Assembly: GCF_000025485.1 (NCBI RefSeq)
Contig: NC_013851.1
Coordinates: 3,158,001-3,222,000, forward strand
Reading direction: 5' to 3'
Length of the DNA stretch: 64,000 nucleotides
From: Allochromatium vinosum DSM 180
Lineage (GTDB): Bacteria; Pseudomonadota; Gammaproteobacteria; Chromatiales; Chromatiaceae
Shown in pieces: positions 8,969 to 18,937 of the stretch. The notes under the pieces are model-generated. The model did not search any database and had not been told where the DNA came from. It saw only the letters and a list, made by a program, of their open reading frames with translations. A program made the position numbers and the translations under genes. The stretch's first letter is position 1. Each line of letters begins with the position of its first letter.

Positions 8969-11389
8969 ATGTCCCCGGCCCGCGCGCCCGGCGTCAAGCT
9001 GCGCGCCTATATCCTGCTGTTCCTGCTGATCTTCGGCCTGATGCCGCTGATCCTGGCCGCGCTCATCAATCTGCCGCTGGTGCTCGATCGCACCGCGCTC
9101 TTCTATCAGCGCGCCTACCTGCAGAATCTGCGCGCGGACTTCCGCGATCTCGACCAGCATCTGGCCAGCCGTCACGAGATGATCCGCTTCCTGGCCAAGC
9201 TGCCCGATCCGGGACTGATCCTGGGCGCGCGCGGCGAGTCGGATCAGATCGATCTGGCGCGCGCGCGCTATACCACCTGGATCAACCAGATCCTGGCCGA
9301 TCAGCACGACGTCATCCAGATCCTGTTCGTCGACGCCGAGGGGCAGGAACGCTTCTGGCTGGTGCGTGATGCACACACCCAGGAGTGGCGCCCGACCGCC
9401 CAGCCCCCTCAGATCCCGAATCGCCAATTCCTCGATGCCGGATTGCAGAGTCAGCCCGGCGCGGTCATGGTCAGCCGTATCCGCGTCGACGCCCGCACCG
9501 GAGTCGATGATCCGCGCCAGCTCATGACGCTCAACCTGGTCAGTCCGATCGGCAGCGAGCAGGGCGACCCCAAGCCGGGCGTGGTGGTGCTGACCATCGA
9601 TGTCGGTGGGTTGGCGCAGTTCTACCGCAATACGCTCTGGGTCAATCACGACGGCAGCTATCTGCGTCCGGGGCAGCCGGCCAGCGGCCAGCCCGAGGCG
9701 TTCGAGACCTTTCCGGGACTGGCGGCGATCTTCGCCGAGGGCAAGCTGGCGTTGTGGAAGGGCGGTCAGGGCCGGCAGATGCTGTGGGTGCCCATGTTCC
9801 TGACCGAGGACGGCTTTCCGCTCTGGGTCGGGCGCGTGGTCGATCCCTCGCCGCTGGATGCCTTCCGCAACGAGCTGATCGTGCGGGTGCTGACCATCAT
9901 CGCCGTGCTGGTACTGGCGGTGATGGGGCTGGCGCGCTGGATCGCGGCGCGCGTCGAGCACTTCGGGCACGAGCTGCTCGGCGGCATCCAGCGCATTCTG
10001 CGCGACGGTCAGCCGCTGCGTTTCAGCTGGACCGGGCCGCGCGAACTGCGCGAACTCGGCGAGCGACTCACTGAGCTGGCTGCGACCCATGCCGAGCATC
10101 TGTATGCGGCGCGCGCCCATACCCGTGAACTGGAACGATCCAACCGCTACAAGTCGCAGTTCCTGGCCAATGTCAGTCATGAGCTGCGCACGCCGCTCAA
10201 TTCCATCCTGCTGCTGTCGAAGATGCTCGGCGCCGAAGGCAATGGTCTGAGTCCGACCCAGCGCCGTCAGGCCCAGGTCATCCACGAGGCCGGACGCGAT
10301 CTGCGCGCCCTGATCGACAACATCCTCGACATCTCACGCATCGAATCCGGGCGACTCGGCCTGAATCCGGAGCCGGTGGATCTGCGACCCATGCTGGAAG
10401 ATCTGATCGAACTCTTCAGCCCGCAGCTCGCCGACAAGCCGGTCGAGCTGAGTCTGCGGCTGGAGCCGGACGCACCCGAGCACATCCGGACCGATCGTGA
10501 CAAGCTGCGCCAGATCCTCAAGAATTTTCTCGCCAATGCCATCAAGTTCACCGAGTGCGGCGAGGTGCGCATCGAGGTCGGCGGATGCGCGGAATCCGAA
10601 CGGCCGCTGATCCTGAGCGTGATCGACACCGGCATCGGCATCCCGCCCGACAAACAGGAGATCATCTTCGAAGCCTTCCAGCAGGCCGACGGCTCGACAC
10701 GGCGCCGGTATGGCGGCACCGGGCTTGGGCTGGCGATCAGCCGCGAGCTGGCGACATTGCTCGGCGGCCGCATCGAGGTCGAGAGCACGCCGGGCATCGG
10801 GTCGCGCTTCTCGCTGCTGTTGCCGCTGTCGCCGGAGGGCGTGGCGCCGGAGACGCGGCCCGAGTCGGCGCCGGTGATCGCCGCATCCGCGTCGCTCGAC
10901 GCAGCCGATGAAGACACCGCGAGCCTGGAGGTGGCCTCCGAGTCCGCCTCCGAGCCGGGCGCCCCCTGGGTGCTCATCATCGAGCGTGATGTCAGGACGC
11001 TGATCCGGCTCACTTCCGAGCTGTCGCGGCGCGCTCTGCGCGTCCAGACCGCTGCTGATCTCGACGAGGCGCTGGAGACGCTGCGCGAGGAGGGCGAAGG
11101 CTGTGCGCTGGTGCTGCTGGCCGCCCAGCTGTCGACCGAGACGACCTGTGATACGATCCAGGCCCTTCTGGCCGAGACCCTGGGACCGCCTCCGGCGGTG
11201 GCGGTCATGGGGGCGTCGGATTCCGGCCCGCGACTCACGGACTGTCTTGACGGGGAGACGGTCGCGCGGCTGCCCAAGCCGATCGAGTCCGAAGCGCTCA
11301 CGGCGCTCCTGGCCCGGGTCATGGGACCGTCGGCAGGGGAGGCGCCTGGGCGGACTTCAGCCAGTCGTCAGGTAACGGAGGGGACATGA
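8969..11389 (+). CDS. Membrane hybrid sensor histidine kinase with a degenerate receiver
   Basis: Sensor kinase of 806 residues. A transmembrane segment near residues 10-35 and another near 305-330 bracket a periplasmic sensor of about 270 residues of double-Cache-like size. The kinase core follows: HisKA with [12 protein letters not shown] (His404), N-box [12 protein letters not shown]1 [10 protein letters not shown] and [12 protein letters not shown]. The last ~140 residues (from PWVLIIERD) have a receiver fold pattern, but the phosphoacceptor position reads VLLAAQLS with no Asp; only the Lys in RLPKPIE is kept. This domain is probably a pseudo-receiver. The gene overlaps the response regulator in ATGA, so the two form a pair. 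Confidence 0.93.
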   Translation: MSPARAPGVKLRAYILLFLLIFGLMPLILAALINLPLVLDRTALFYQRAYLQNLRADFRDLDQHLASRHEMIRFLAKLPDPGLILGARGESDQIDLARARYTTWINQILADQHDVIQILFVDAEGQERFWLVRDAHTQEWRPTAQPPQIPNRQFLDAGLQSQPGAVMVSRIRVDARTGVDDPRQLMTLNLVSPIGSEQGDPKPGVVVLTIDVGGLAQFYRNTLWVNHDGSYLRPGQPASGQPEAFETFPGLAAIFAEGKLALWKGGQGRQMLWVPMFLTEDGFPLWVGRVVDPSPLDAFRNELIVRVLTIIAVLVLAVMGLARWIAARVEHFGHELLGGIQRILRDGQPLRFSWTGPRELRELGERLTELAATHAEHLYAARAHTRELERSNRYKSQFLANVSHELRTPLNSILLLSKMLGAEGNGLSPTQRRQAQVIHEAGRDLRALIDNILDISRIESGRLGLNPEPVDLRPMLEDLIELFSPQLADKPVELSLRLEPDAPEHIRTDRDKLRQILKNFLANAIKFTECGEVRIEVGGCAESERPLILSVIDTGIGIPPDKQEIIFEAFQQADGSTRRRYGGTGLGLAISRELATLLGGRIEVESTPGIGSRFSLLLPLSPEGVAPETRPESAPVIAASASLDAADEDTASLEVASESASEPGAPWVLIIERDVRTLIRLTSELSRRALRVQTAADLDEALETLREEGEGCALVLLAAQLSTETTCDTIQALLAETLGPPPAVAVMGASDSGPRLTDCLDGETVARLPKPIESEALTALLARVMGPSAGEAPGRTSASRQVTEGT

Positions 11390-12228
11390 CGCGCTACGCC
11401 GACTTCAAACTTCTGATCGTCGACGATCACGCCCACAACCTCTTCACCCTGCGCACGCTCATCGAGAGCCATCTCGACGTCACGGTGCTGGAGGCCAGTT
11501 CGGGCCAGGAAGCGATCGATCTGACCCATGCGCACCCGGACATCGATCTGATCATCCTCGACGTGCAGATGCCGGAGATGGATGGTTTCCAGACCGCCTC
11601 GCTCCTGAAGCTGCGCAAGCGCACCCGCGACATCCCGATCATCTTCCTGACGGCGGCGTTCAAGTCCGAGGAGTTCCAGCGCCGGGGCTTTGCGGTCGGG
11701 GCGGCGGACTATCTGCTCAAGCCGATCGAGGACGCCCAGCTCATCAACAAGATCAGCACCTATTTCCGGCTGATCGAGAAGGAGCGCGAACTCAACCGCA
11801 CCCTGGAGCTCAAGGTCGCCGAGCGCACGCGCGAGCTGGCCGAGGCGCGGCAGTATCTGGAGAACATCCTCAGCCACATGGGCGAGGCGCTGCTGGTGCT
11901 GGAGCCGGACGGACGCATCAAGCTGACCAATCCGGCCGCGCGGCGTCTGCTGGGTTACAGTGAGGCGGAACTGCTCGGTCTGGCCATCGGCGACGTGTTC
12001 GAGGAAGAGGGCGACGAACAGGCCGGCGCCTTCATGGGCACCTGGCTGGAGGCGCTGATCCGCACCGGGGCGCTGAGCAAGATCGAAGCACGCTTCATCG
12101 CCCGCGACGGGCGGCGGGTGCCGATCCTGTTCTCGCGCACGGCGGTGAAGGATACCGAGGGCCGGATCAGCGATATCATCTGTATCGCCAAGGACATGAC
12201 GGGCTACACCCGCATCGAGACCGATTGA
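11386..12228 (+). CDS. Response regulator with PAS output domain
   Basis: Partner of the preceding kinase, 280 residues. The receiver has acidic D13/D14, phosphoacceptor D59 ([12 protein letters not shown]), T89 and K112 (YLLKPIE), so it is functional. A coiled-coil linker (about 127-155, [21 protein letters not shown]) leads to a PAS domain (about 157-275). There is no DNA-binding, GGDEF or kinase domain, so the output is probably protein-protein interaction or relay back to a kinase. Start ATG overlaps the kinase stop. Confidence 0.93.
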   Translation: MTRYADFKLLIVDDHAHNLFTLRTLIESHLDVTVLEASSGQEAIDLTHAHPDIDLIILDVQMPEMDGFQTASLLKLRKRTRDIPIIFLTAAFKSEEFQRRGFAVGAADYLLKPIEDAQLINKISTYFRLIEKERELNRTLELKVAERTRELAEARQYLENILSHMGEALLVLEPDGRIKLTNPAARRLLGYSEAELLGLAIGDVFEEEGDEQAGAFMGTWLEALIRTGALSKIEARFIARDGRRVPILFSRTAVKDTEGRISDIICIAKDMTGYTRIETD

Positions 12229-12243
12229 AGTGAGGAGTGAAGG

Positions 12244-12582
12244 ATGAACGAGTCGAGCACACCCGAAGTTCCCGAAGAGGACGAAGACACCACCCTGACC
12301 GCCAACGCCCTCAAGGCGATGGCTCATCCGCTGCGCTGGAAGATTCTCTGCTCGCTCGGCAAGAGCGAACTGTCGGTCGGCGAGATCGTCGAGCGCACCG
12401 GCACCTCGCAGAGCAACATCTCACAGCATCTCGAACAGCTCAGGAACAAGAACATCGTGGTCGCGCGCAAGGAGGCCAATCGGATCTATTACCGCATCCG
12501 CAATGCGCAGCTGCTCGAACTCATCGGCATCATGCGCGAGGTGCTCTGTCCGGCCAATCTCGACGATCGCGTGCCGCACTGA
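12244..12582 (+). CDS. ArsR-family repressor of the SqrR/BigR/YgaV persulfide-sensor type
   Basis: Winged-helix repressor of 112 residues with a strong ribosome site (AGGAGTGAAGG) just upstream. The HTH is in SVGEIVERTGTSQSNISQHLEQLRNKNIV. Cys36 (RWKILCSLG, helix 2 region) and Cys102 (MREVLCP) are the only cysteines and are 66 residues apart, the same spacing as the dithiol pair of SqrR and BigR, and the LCP ending resembles the YCP of YgaV. Those proteins sense sulfane sulfur or persulfide and derepress sulfide-oxidation genes. The assignment is inference from this pattern. It lies 15 bases after the response regulator, which suggests joint expression with the two-component pair. Confidence 0.88.
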   Translation: MNESSTPEVPEEDEDTTLTANALKAMAHPLRWKILCSLGKSELSVGEIVERTGTSQSNISQHLEQLRNKNIVVARKEANRIYYRIRNAQLLELIGIMREVLCPANLDDRVPH

Positions 12583-12611
12583 AGCGCCTGAGGCTTCAGC
12601 GCTTCAGGCGC
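12580..12611. terminator. Hairpin between convergent arsR and chemoreceptor genes
   Basis: GCGCCTGA (12584-12591) pairs with TCAGGCGC (12604-12611); TGAAGCGC/GCGCTTCA offers an alternative stem. It sits exactly between two convergent genes and overlaps both stop codons. There is no long T-run, so a bidirectional terminator is likely but not certain. Confidence 0.5.
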
Positions 12612-14052
12612 CGTATTTCTCGACCAGCATCCGGTCGACCTCGCGCATGACCTGGAGGCTCGCTTCCTCGGCGGCGCGCATGGCCTGGAGGATGGTCTCC
12701 TGGAGTTCGGGACGCTCCTCCCAACCGCTACCCAGCCATGACAGGATCTGGTGCACGTTCTCGTGCACGCGCGCGTGCGGTTTGTCCAGGCCGGCGTAGG
12801 CGTGCGTCTCGCCGAAGTGCTCGTGTCCGCTCGTCGCGTACCAGCGGCCCAGGCGGCAGTTCTGATGATCGACGCGGATCGCCTCGACATGCTCGCTCTC
12901 GCGGCCGTCGGTCGCGATGGCCATGTAGGCGCGCTGCTTGTAGATCATGTGATCGACCTTGACCAGGGTACCGAACCCCATGTCGCGGGCATGGCGCGCG
13001 TGCGCCTGGGTCTCGCGCGCCGAGCCGGCGAATTGGGCGAAACGCTCTTCCATCTCGCCGATGACCGCGCTCGACTGACCGGCCATCTCGCGCATGGCGT
13101 CGGAGTTCTCGAGCATCCGTTCGCTTTCACCGCGCAGCTCGCCCATCACCTGACCGATGGACTCTGAGGCGCGCCGACTGCTCTCGGCGAGCTTGCGCAC
13201 CTCGTCGGCCACGACGGCGAAGCCGCGTCCGGCCTCGCCGGCGCGCGCGGCCTCGATGGCGGCGTTGAGCGCGAGCAGGTTGGTCTGGTTGGCGATCGTC
13301 GTGATGAGCTGCACGGCGGCCGTGACCTCCTGGCTGCGCGCGTTGAGTCGCGCCACGGCATCGGCGACGTGATTGATGCGCTCGGCGATGGCGTGCAGAT
13401 AGGTCACGACCTGACCGACGGTGGCTTGGCCATCCTCGGCCTCGCTCGCCGTGGTCGTGGCCAGATCGAGCACCGACTGCATCTCCCGGTTGACGCTCGC
13501 CAGATCCTGCTGACTGGAGGCCAGATTGGACAGCAGGTTGGTGCTGTTGAGTGCCTGAGTGCGTTCGAGCAGCCGGTAGCGTCCATGGGTGCGTTCGCGT
13601 TCAGCGCATTCGGCACGCAATCGTTCGCACTGCTTCAGTGCCTGCTCGAAGTCGCCCGACCAGTCGCGGTCGAGCTGTTGTCTGAGGGTTTCGAGTCCCG
13701 TGGCGCTCCCGCCGGTCGGGGTCTGAAAATAGACCTCCAGACGGTCCAGAAGGTCGTTCATTCCCCAGCAGAGACGGGCGATCTCGTCCTCGCACTGAAG
13801 GTGGGTGATGCGCTGCACGAACCGGCCGCGACCGGCCTGTTCGATCACCTGGGTCAGACGCGACAGGGGCGCGAAACCGCGTTGCAAGGAACGCTGCCCC
13901 CAGCCCGCGAGTCCGATGGCCGGAATCAGGATCAAGACCGTCCAGGGGACGAGCGCGGGAGCGAGCCAGGCGAGCACCGGAGCGACCAAGGTCAGCCCCG
14001 CGAGCGACCAGAGTAGCCATGAGATCCTCGATTGCAGGGGCGAGTGCGTCAT
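12604..14052 (-). CDS. Methyl-accepting chemotaxis protein with CZB domain
   Basis: Chemoreceptor of 482 residues. Two adjacent N-terminal membrane segments (about 10-50) leave almost no periplasmic domain. A HAMP-like region and a signalling domain follow, with hairpin tip [38 protein letters not shown]. The C-terminal ~115 residues form a chemoreceptor zinc-binding domain: [15 protein letters not shown]......[16 protein letters not shown] domains bind zinc through one Cys and several His and can sense zinc or oxidants such as hypochlorite. The gene is monocistronic and diverges from pabB. Confidence 0.94.
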   Translation of the reverse strand: MTHSPLQSRISWLLWSLAGLTLVAPVLAWLAPALVPWTVLILIPAIGLAGWGQRSLQRGFAPLSRLTQVIEQAGRGRFVQRITHLQCEDEIARLCWGMNDLLDRLEVYFQTPTGGSATGLETLRQQLDRDWSGDFEQALKQCERLRAECAERERTHGRYRLLERTQALNSTNLLSNLASSQQDLASVNREMQSVLDLATTTASEAEDGQATVGQVVTYLHAIAERINHVADAVARLNARSQEVTAAVQLITTIANQTNLLALNAAIEAARAGEAGRGFAVVADEVRKLAESSRRASESIGQVMGELRGESERMLENSDAMREMAGQSSAVIGEMEERFAQFAGSARETQAHARHARDMGFGTLVKVDHMIYKQRAYMAIATDGRESEHVEAIRVDHQNCRLGRWYATSGHEHFGETHAYAGLDKPHARVHENVHQILSWLGSGWEERPELQETILQAMRAAEEASLQVMREVDRMLVEKYGA

Positions 14053-14249
14053 GGAGACGAGTCCTGTGCGATAAGGGGGCTGGAAGGGAATCGAGGCGCC
14101 TGATCGTTGATCGTCAGCGATCGGGCCATCCGGCAGGCCGAGACCGATGGGCGATCATGCTACGATGGACCGCCCGGACCGACAAGCCTTGGCGGACGCG
14201 AGGCGCGCACAGTCGGCGACATTCCGTTCATACGATCGTTTCCCGCCCG

Positions 14250-15623
14250 ATGACCCCTTTGATTCGCGATTTCGAGTATCGACCCGATGCCGGCTCCTGC
14301 ATGGAGCGACTGCTCGACCATCCCTGGCCGGTGTGGCTCGACAGCGGGCGTCCGTTCAGCGATCAGGGTCGCTTCGACATCCTGACGGCCGATCCGGTCG
14401 CGACACTGGTCACGCGCGGCGCTGAAAGTACGTGGTGTGCCCATGGCTCGACGGGGCGCTCGCACGCCGACCCGCTCGATCTGTTGGGCGAGCTCCTGGG
14501 GCCGAAGCGTGAGACCGTCCCCGGATTGCCCTTCGTCGGCGGGGCGATCGGCTATTTCGGCTATGACCTGGCGCGCCGCTTCGTGCCGCTGCCGAGTCTG
14601 GCACACGATGCCGAGCGCCTGCCTGAGCTGGCTGTGGGGGTCTATGACTGGGCCTTGATCCTGGATCACGTCGCGCGGCGTGCCTGTCTGGTCGGCTGGG
14701 ATGCGCGTCGGCTCGACACCTGGGCGGCGCGGTTGTCGGCGCCGGTCGCGCGCCGGGTTCGCGAGCCGTTCCGGACGCTCGGCCCGGTGGAGTCCAATCT
14801 GACGCACGCGGGCTATCTTCAGGCGCTGGCAAGGATTCGGGACTATCTGATCGCGGGCGACTGTTATCAGGTCAATTTTGCCCAGCGCTTCGCCGCTCCG
14901 GTCACGGGTGATCCCTGGACGGCCTATCAGCGACTGCGGGCGCTCAACGCCGCGCCCTTCAGTGCCTATCTGAGCACGCCTGATGCGCAGATTCTGTGTT
15001 CCTCGCCTGAGCGCTTTCTCCAGGTCCGGGACGGCTGGGTCGAGACCCGCCCGATCAAGGGCACGCGCCCGCGCTCGACCGATCCGGTTGAGGATGCGCG
15101 TCTGGCCGAGTCGCTGCGTCTGAGTGCCAAGGATCGGGCTGAGAATGTGATGATCGTCGATCTGCTGAGGAATGATCTGGGGCGGGTGTGTGCGACCGGG
15201 AGCGTTCGGGTGCCGGCGCTGTTCGAGATCGAGCGTTTCGCCCGCGTCCATCATCTGGTCAGCACCGTTGCTGGGCGCCTGGATGCCGGACGCACGGCGC
15301 TCGATCTACTGCGCGCGGCCTTCCCCGGCGGTTCGATCACGGGCGCGCCCAAACGCCGCGCCATGGAGATCATCGAGGAACTGGAACCCAACCGGCGCGG
15401 TGTCTATTGCGGGGCTATCGGTTATCTGGGCTTCGATGGGGCGATGGATACCAACATCGTCATTCGTACCCTGGTCCACGCCGACAGCGTCGCCCGCTTC
15501 TGGGCCGGCGGCGGCATCGTCATCGATTCCGACCCCGAGTCCGAGTATCGCGAGACCTATCACAAGGCGGCACCCTTGCTCGATTTACTCCAATCGGCCG
15601 TTCAACATAACGCCTCGACTTAG
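14250..15623 (+). CDS. pabB: Aminodeoxychorismate synthase component I PabB
   Basis: Makes 4-amino-4-deoxychorismate from chorismate for folate synthesis, with glutaminase PabA. The 457-residue chorismate-binding enzyme starts at ATG 14250 (MTPLIRDFEYRPDAG); the open frame further upstream to 14019 lies in the divergent promoter region and is not conserved-looking. PIKGTRPR has the Lys that distinguishes PabB from TrpE (which has Ala). Also present are DRAENVMIVDLLRNDLGRV, GGSITGAPKRRAMEIIEELEP and YCGAIGYLGFDG. It is the last core gene before the integron region. Confidence 0.95.
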   Translation: MTPLIRDFEYRPDAGSCMERLLDHPWPVWLDSGRPFSDQGRFDILTADPVATLVTRGAESTWCAHGSTGRSHADPLDLLGELLGPKRETVPGLPFVGGAIGYFGYDLARRFVPLPSLAHDAERLPELAVGVYDWALILDHVARRACLVGWDARRLDTWAARLSAPVARRVREPFRTLGPVESNLTHAGYLQALARIRDYLIAGDCYQVNFAQRFAAPVTGDPWTAYQRLRALNAAPFSAYLSTPDAQILCSSPERFLQVRDGWVETRPIKGTRPRSTDPVEDARLAESLRLSAKDRAENVMIVDLLRNDLGRVCATGSVRVPALFEIERFARVHHLVSTVAGRLDAGRTALDLLRAAFPGGSITGAPKRRAMEIIEELEPNRRGVYCGAIGYLGFDGAMDTNIVIRTLVHADSVARFWAGGGIVIDSDPESEYRETYHKAAPLLDLLQSAVQHNAST

Positions 15624-15654
15624 CGGCATTCCCGTACAACCGAGGATGGGTATT

Positions 15655-15825
15655 ATGGATGCCGTTAGCGTTAGTCAGTTTGGAGACAATCTAAAAAGTC
15701 TCGTAGAGCAGGCAATTAGCGGGCATGAACCGCTTAGGGGTCATTCGCCGTTCCGGCGAGGACTTTTTCGTGGCCAATGCGGAAGACTGGGAGCGCGAGC
15801 AGTAAACTCTTTACATTCTGAGGTT
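15655..15825 (+). pseudogene. Broken Phd/YefM-type antitoxin gene
   Basis: MDAVSVSQFGDNLKSLVEQ..GHEPLR is the N-terminus of a Phd/YefM antitoxin. An extra G in the GGGG at about 15737-15740 shifts the frame. The family sequence resumes in another frame as VIRRSGEDFFVANAEDWEREQ, hits TAA at about 15802, and continues past the stop as TLYIL before homology ends near 15820. So it has a frameshift, a nonsense codon and a lost C-terminus. No toxin gene is adjacent. It sits at the left edge of the integron array. Confidence 0.72.
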
Positions 15826-15859
15826 CCCTCGGTTTTTCGGGTTCAACCACTTGTTAGGA
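15815..15859 (-). other. Probable truncated attC site of cassette 3
   Basis: Reading on the minus strand after the 15908 stop codon, the inverse core TCCTAAC lies at 15859-15853. It is the exact complement of the start of the same cassette (GTTAGGA, 17411-17405), as expected for a cassette and its own attC. It is followed by GGTTGAACCC...GGGAACC, a short imperfect stem. No clear right-hand core GTTRRRY follows before the antitoxin remnant, so the site looks cut off. Confidence 0.5.
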
Positions 15860-15907
15860 AATCGATACCGACACCGACTCGAGCGACCCAAAAACCAAAA
15901 ACGGTGG

Positions 15908-17287
15908 TTAAATAGTCCGGAATGCTTTGGCCTCGTCAAGACCGTTAAAGCTTTGCAGCCGTAGTGCAATCTCGATTAACACGATCCGAGCGAGGTAGGC
16001 AGCATGCTGCCGCTCAACCGCGAATGATTCCAGCCTGTCGTAGTGCGTTCCATGAAGTATCTGCGACCGGCCATGATCATAGATATCCTTGATTAATTGC
16101 TCTAGGGTGCGAGGGCGGACACCCTGTACCACCTGCGTATTTCTATCTGTGCCGGTAAGATGGACTACCATATCTCGAATGCCAACGTTCTTGCCTCCGC
16201 AGCACAACACATCAAGACAGGTACCAAGCTTAGCCAACGCTATCGCATCACTTGACTCACGGCATCCCTCACCGTACCAATCCAGTGCTGTCGCCCATCG
16301 ATTAGCAAGTTTTGGATGTGGGTGATTAGCCGGATCTACCAATCCATCTAGAATTGCTGCAAATGCCGGAATGATTTCCTTCATGTCAGCCACTGCTTGG
16401 CTCACCCGTTGAGGGGGCTGTATGGGAATCCGCTTCCCGAGTGAGCCGCCCGGTAACCAGAGAAACCCTTGGGTTTCGACCAGACTATTGCTTCCGACAG
16501 GGGGCAAGCGCTCGTCTTGAAGCGCCTGCTGCAGAAAACACTCGGGAGCTCCAAACCCTAAAGAAATTGCGTCAAGCGCTGCCTTGGCGACCAGTCTCGC
16601 AAGTTTTTGTGAAAAATTAAGTTCGTAGCCCCGAACAGCTACCTTGACCAAAGCTGGACACTCAGCGACCGCACCATAGACCAAATTTGCAATCCCCTCA
16701 ATGGGTGTGCGATCTCTGGGCTTCTGCAGCGCGTCCTTAAGAAGATCCTTCCAGCGATGGTTTGCATCTGGCCGGTCTAGGTAGTGGTCCTTCCCGCGTT
16801 GGGGGAAATCGACTGCATCTATCCAATCACCTCTATTCAGAAATATAACGGGGCCGAGGTGAAACGGACCCGATCTCTCCATTCCCAAAGTCCATGCGGG
16901 AAAATAGTGCGTATATTCGTTGGACATACTTGCAAGTCGCTCTTCTATGATCGACTTTAACTTTGTCAGAGCATTACCCTCGTCAGACTCATCTAATCTG
17001 GAAAAATGCCCAGCAGCATGCATGTCAGCAACAGCTTGGCGGACAAAATTTTTATAGCTTTCAAGTTCGACCCTCACCAAGTTATTGGCTCGATTTCGGT
17101 GGAGGATAGCAGAGACCCGCCAAAGACCTTCTCTTGCCTTCCGCGTAAAATATCGCTGCATACCGTTCTCTGCCGTCACGAAATCGGGAATTCCAATCTC
17201 TTCGGACCAAGGGGCTGCCCCCTGATGCAAATGGTCTAGCTCACCTACTAACGCAGCTAGTTCAGTCTTTAACCCCATATTTCCCAC
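15908..17287 (-). CDS. ApeA-like HEPN protein (integron cassette 3)
   Basis: Protein of 459 residues. The C-terminal half (RWATALDWYGEGCRESSDAIALAKLGTCLDVL...) resembles ApeA-like HEPN domains, and RSQILH (R407, H412) fits the HEPN R-x4-H ribonuclease motif. HEPN proteins of this group act in anti-phage defence and tRNA/RNA cleavage in known cases; the function here is inferred. No other domain is recognised in the N-terminal half. Start ATG 17287 has GGAAG upstream. GC content is clearly lower than in flanking core genes, and the gene is alone in its cassette with about 120 bases of leader. Confidence 0.7.
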   Translation of the reverse strand: MGNMGLKTELAALVGELDHLHQGAAPWSEEIGIPDFVTAENGMQRYFTRKAREGLWRVSAILHRNRANNLVRVELESYKNFVRQAVADMHAAGHFSRLDESDEGNALTKLKSIIEERLASMSNEYTHYFPAWTLGMERSGPFHLGPVIFLNRGDWIDAVDFPQRGKDHYLDRPDANHRWKDLLKDALQKPRDRTPIEGIANLVYGAVAECPALVKVAVRGYELNFSQKLARLVAKAALDAISLGFGAPECFLQQALQDERLPPVGSNSLVETQGFLWLPGGSLGKRIPIQPPQRVSQAVADMKEIIPAFAAILDGLVDPANHPHPKLANRWATALDWYGEGCRESSDAIALAKLGTCLDVLCCGGKNVGIRDMVVHLTGTDRNTQVVQGVRPRTLEQLIKDIYDHGRSQILHGTHYDRLESFAVERQHAAYLARIVLIEIALRLQSFNGLDEAKAFRTI

Positions 17288-17485
17288 TTCCGTTATACAT
17301 TTTAAACACTATTTATGCATGCACCACGATATGCCGCCCATATGCTAATTTTAAGCGCGCCGATCTGCCAAGCACTGGTAAGCCAGTGTATATCTGGCTC
17401 CCGCTCCTAACGACTGGCTAGCCGACCCAATACCGCGCTGGCACAGCATTGAATCATTTCGATAAACTCGGCGCGCGGTATTGGG

Positions 17486-18905
17486 CATCTCATTACACAC
17501 ATCTTCATAAGTCATGAGATTCCCTGGCGAATTTGATTCCGGCGGCCACGTCTCTGATGCGCTGCAAACCGAGCCAAATGGTTTTTACACCGGGTTCGCC
17601 GTCGCCCTTGCGTCCGAGAAAACCGCCCTGGCGGGCGATCAAGCGCAGCACGTCGTTGAGTCGCGGGGGCTGCTTGGGTACGGGCTTCTTGGCCAGGATG
17701 TAGGCCGCTTGCCACTCCTCGGGTTCGAGCAGCAGCGAGGCCTCCAGGTCAGGCACCGTGCGTCCCAGGCGCATCAATCGTGCGATGCGCCATCCCACCA
17801 CCAGAAACAGCGCGAAAGCGCGTTCCAAGCGCTCGACAGTGCCCAGTTGCAGGGCCTCGACCCGACAGCCTTCCTTGAGCACCAAGAACAGCAACTCGAT
17901 TTCCCAGCGCGCCCGGTACCATTCGATCAGTTCGACGACGGCCTCGAGCGTGTCGGCTCGACGGTTGGTCAGCAGACGCCATTCGATCGGTTTGACGCCC
18001 TTGGGGGCCTCAATTTCACGCGCGATCACGCCGGTGACCTCAAGGTGACCTTGGCGCCGGTCCGAGAGGCTCACCCGCTGCGCATAGAGTTCCTGGCGCA
18101 CCGTTCGGGCGGTGCGCCCGCGTCCAGGCGGCACGGTGAAGCGCACCTCCCCGAGCGGTTCAGTGTCCAGCACACGTCCCCACAGCTTCTGGCCCTCGCC
18201 ACCGGGCAACGCGCGGTTATGCTTGGCGCGCAACAGCCAATCGGCGGGGGTTGCCAAATCCCGAGCGCGCACCATCAGGTCCAGTATGTCGGCCTCACGA
18301 TCGGCCACATAGACCAGGCGGGTGTCGGGCAACTCCCTGGCCAGGTCCGCCACCCGTTCATAGCCTTCTTTCCAGCGCACACTCTCGGGGCCTCCCGGAC
18401 GCTGGCCGTCGGCGTCTTTTGGCTCGCGGGCCCACATCCAGGCATCCAGGACACCCAACGGTTCGCGCTCGGGCGTCACCGCGTAGGTCGGATGCAGGTA
18501 CATCCCGCGCTGGGCCTCGTAGCTCAAGGGACCAAGTCCTTTGATCGTCTGGCCGTTGAAGTCCAGCTCCGTGGTGTCCTGCAGACACAGCACCACCGGA
18601 TAGGCCGCCATGCGCCTCTGCGTGCACTGACGATGCGGCTCAAGAATGTCGAGCCAGTCGTAGCGTTCACTGCCGAGAAACCGATAGGCCGCCTGCGTCT
18701 CCGCCCAGCCGTTGCAGGCCCCAGGAATACTCGCCGTCGGATGCTCGGCCAGGCGCTCGATCAAGTGGATCGCACGCCGGTCGCGGCGCGTGTCGCCCAG
18801 ATCAATCGAGGCCAATTCTTCCGACGCCCAGCCCATCGTGTGCTCCAACATGTCTCAGAAAAAACAGTTCGCTATCGTACACTTAAAGTTCTGTGTAATG
18901 GGATG
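17486..18905 (-). mobile_element. IS4-family (IS50-like) insertion sequence with 9-bp target duplication
   Basis: The 1420-bp element is bounded by imperfect inverted repeats: left CATCTCATTACACACATCTT (17486-17505) and right, read on the opposite strand, CATCCCATTACACAGAACTT (18905-18886), 17 of 20 matching. GGTATTGGG occurs directly on both sides (17477-17485 and 18906-18914), a 9-bp target duplication as made by IS50/Tn5 relatives. It carries one intact transposase gene and lies within an attC stem. The intact ends and gene suggest a recent, possibly active insertion. Confidence 0.9.
17505..18851 (-). CDS. IS4-family DDE transposase
   Basis: Transposase of 448 residues, close in size to Tn5 Tnp (476). 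The N-terminus WASEELASIDLGDTRRDRR is the Tn5-type DNA-binding start. The DDE triad is QDTTELDF, VADREADI and the E of YRARWEIELLFLVLK, which is the YREK signature of IS4 family (Y-x2-R-x3-E-x6-K). No frameshift is present. Start ATG 18851 lies 54 bases inside the right end. Confidence 0.95.
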   Translation of the reverse strand: MLEHTMGWASEELASIDLGDTRRDRRAIHLIERLAEHPTASIPGACNGWAETQAAYRFLGSERYDWLDILEPHRQCTQRRMAAYPVVLCLQDTTELDFNGQTIKGLGPLSYEAQRGMYLHPTYAVTPEREPLGVLDAWMWAREPKDADGQRPGGPESVRWKEGYERVADLARELPDTRLVYVADREADILDLMVRARDLATPADWLLRAKHNRALPGGEGQKLWGRVLDTEPLGEVRFTVPPGRGRTARTVRQELYAQRVSLSDRRQGHLEVTGVIAREIEAPKGVKPIEWRLLTNRRADTLEAVVELIEWYRARWEIELLFLVLKEGCRVEALQLGTVERLERAFALFLVVGWRIARLMRLGRTVPDLEASLLLEPEEWQAAYILAKKPVPKQPPRLNDVLRLIARQGGFLGRKGDGEPGVKTIWLGLQRIRDVAAGIKFARESHDL

Positions 18906-18937
18906 GGTATTGGGCCGGAGCTGAGCCAATTGTTATG

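Noticed and set aside
8492-10285. 597-codon minus-strand frame over bcp and the kinase gene
   Set aside because: Antisense shadow; both plus genes have full motif sets.
17426-17485. Long inverted repeat (13-bp arms) first considered as a terminator
   Set aside because: Its position after a cassette gene and its flanking core sites fit attC arms better; there is no T-run.
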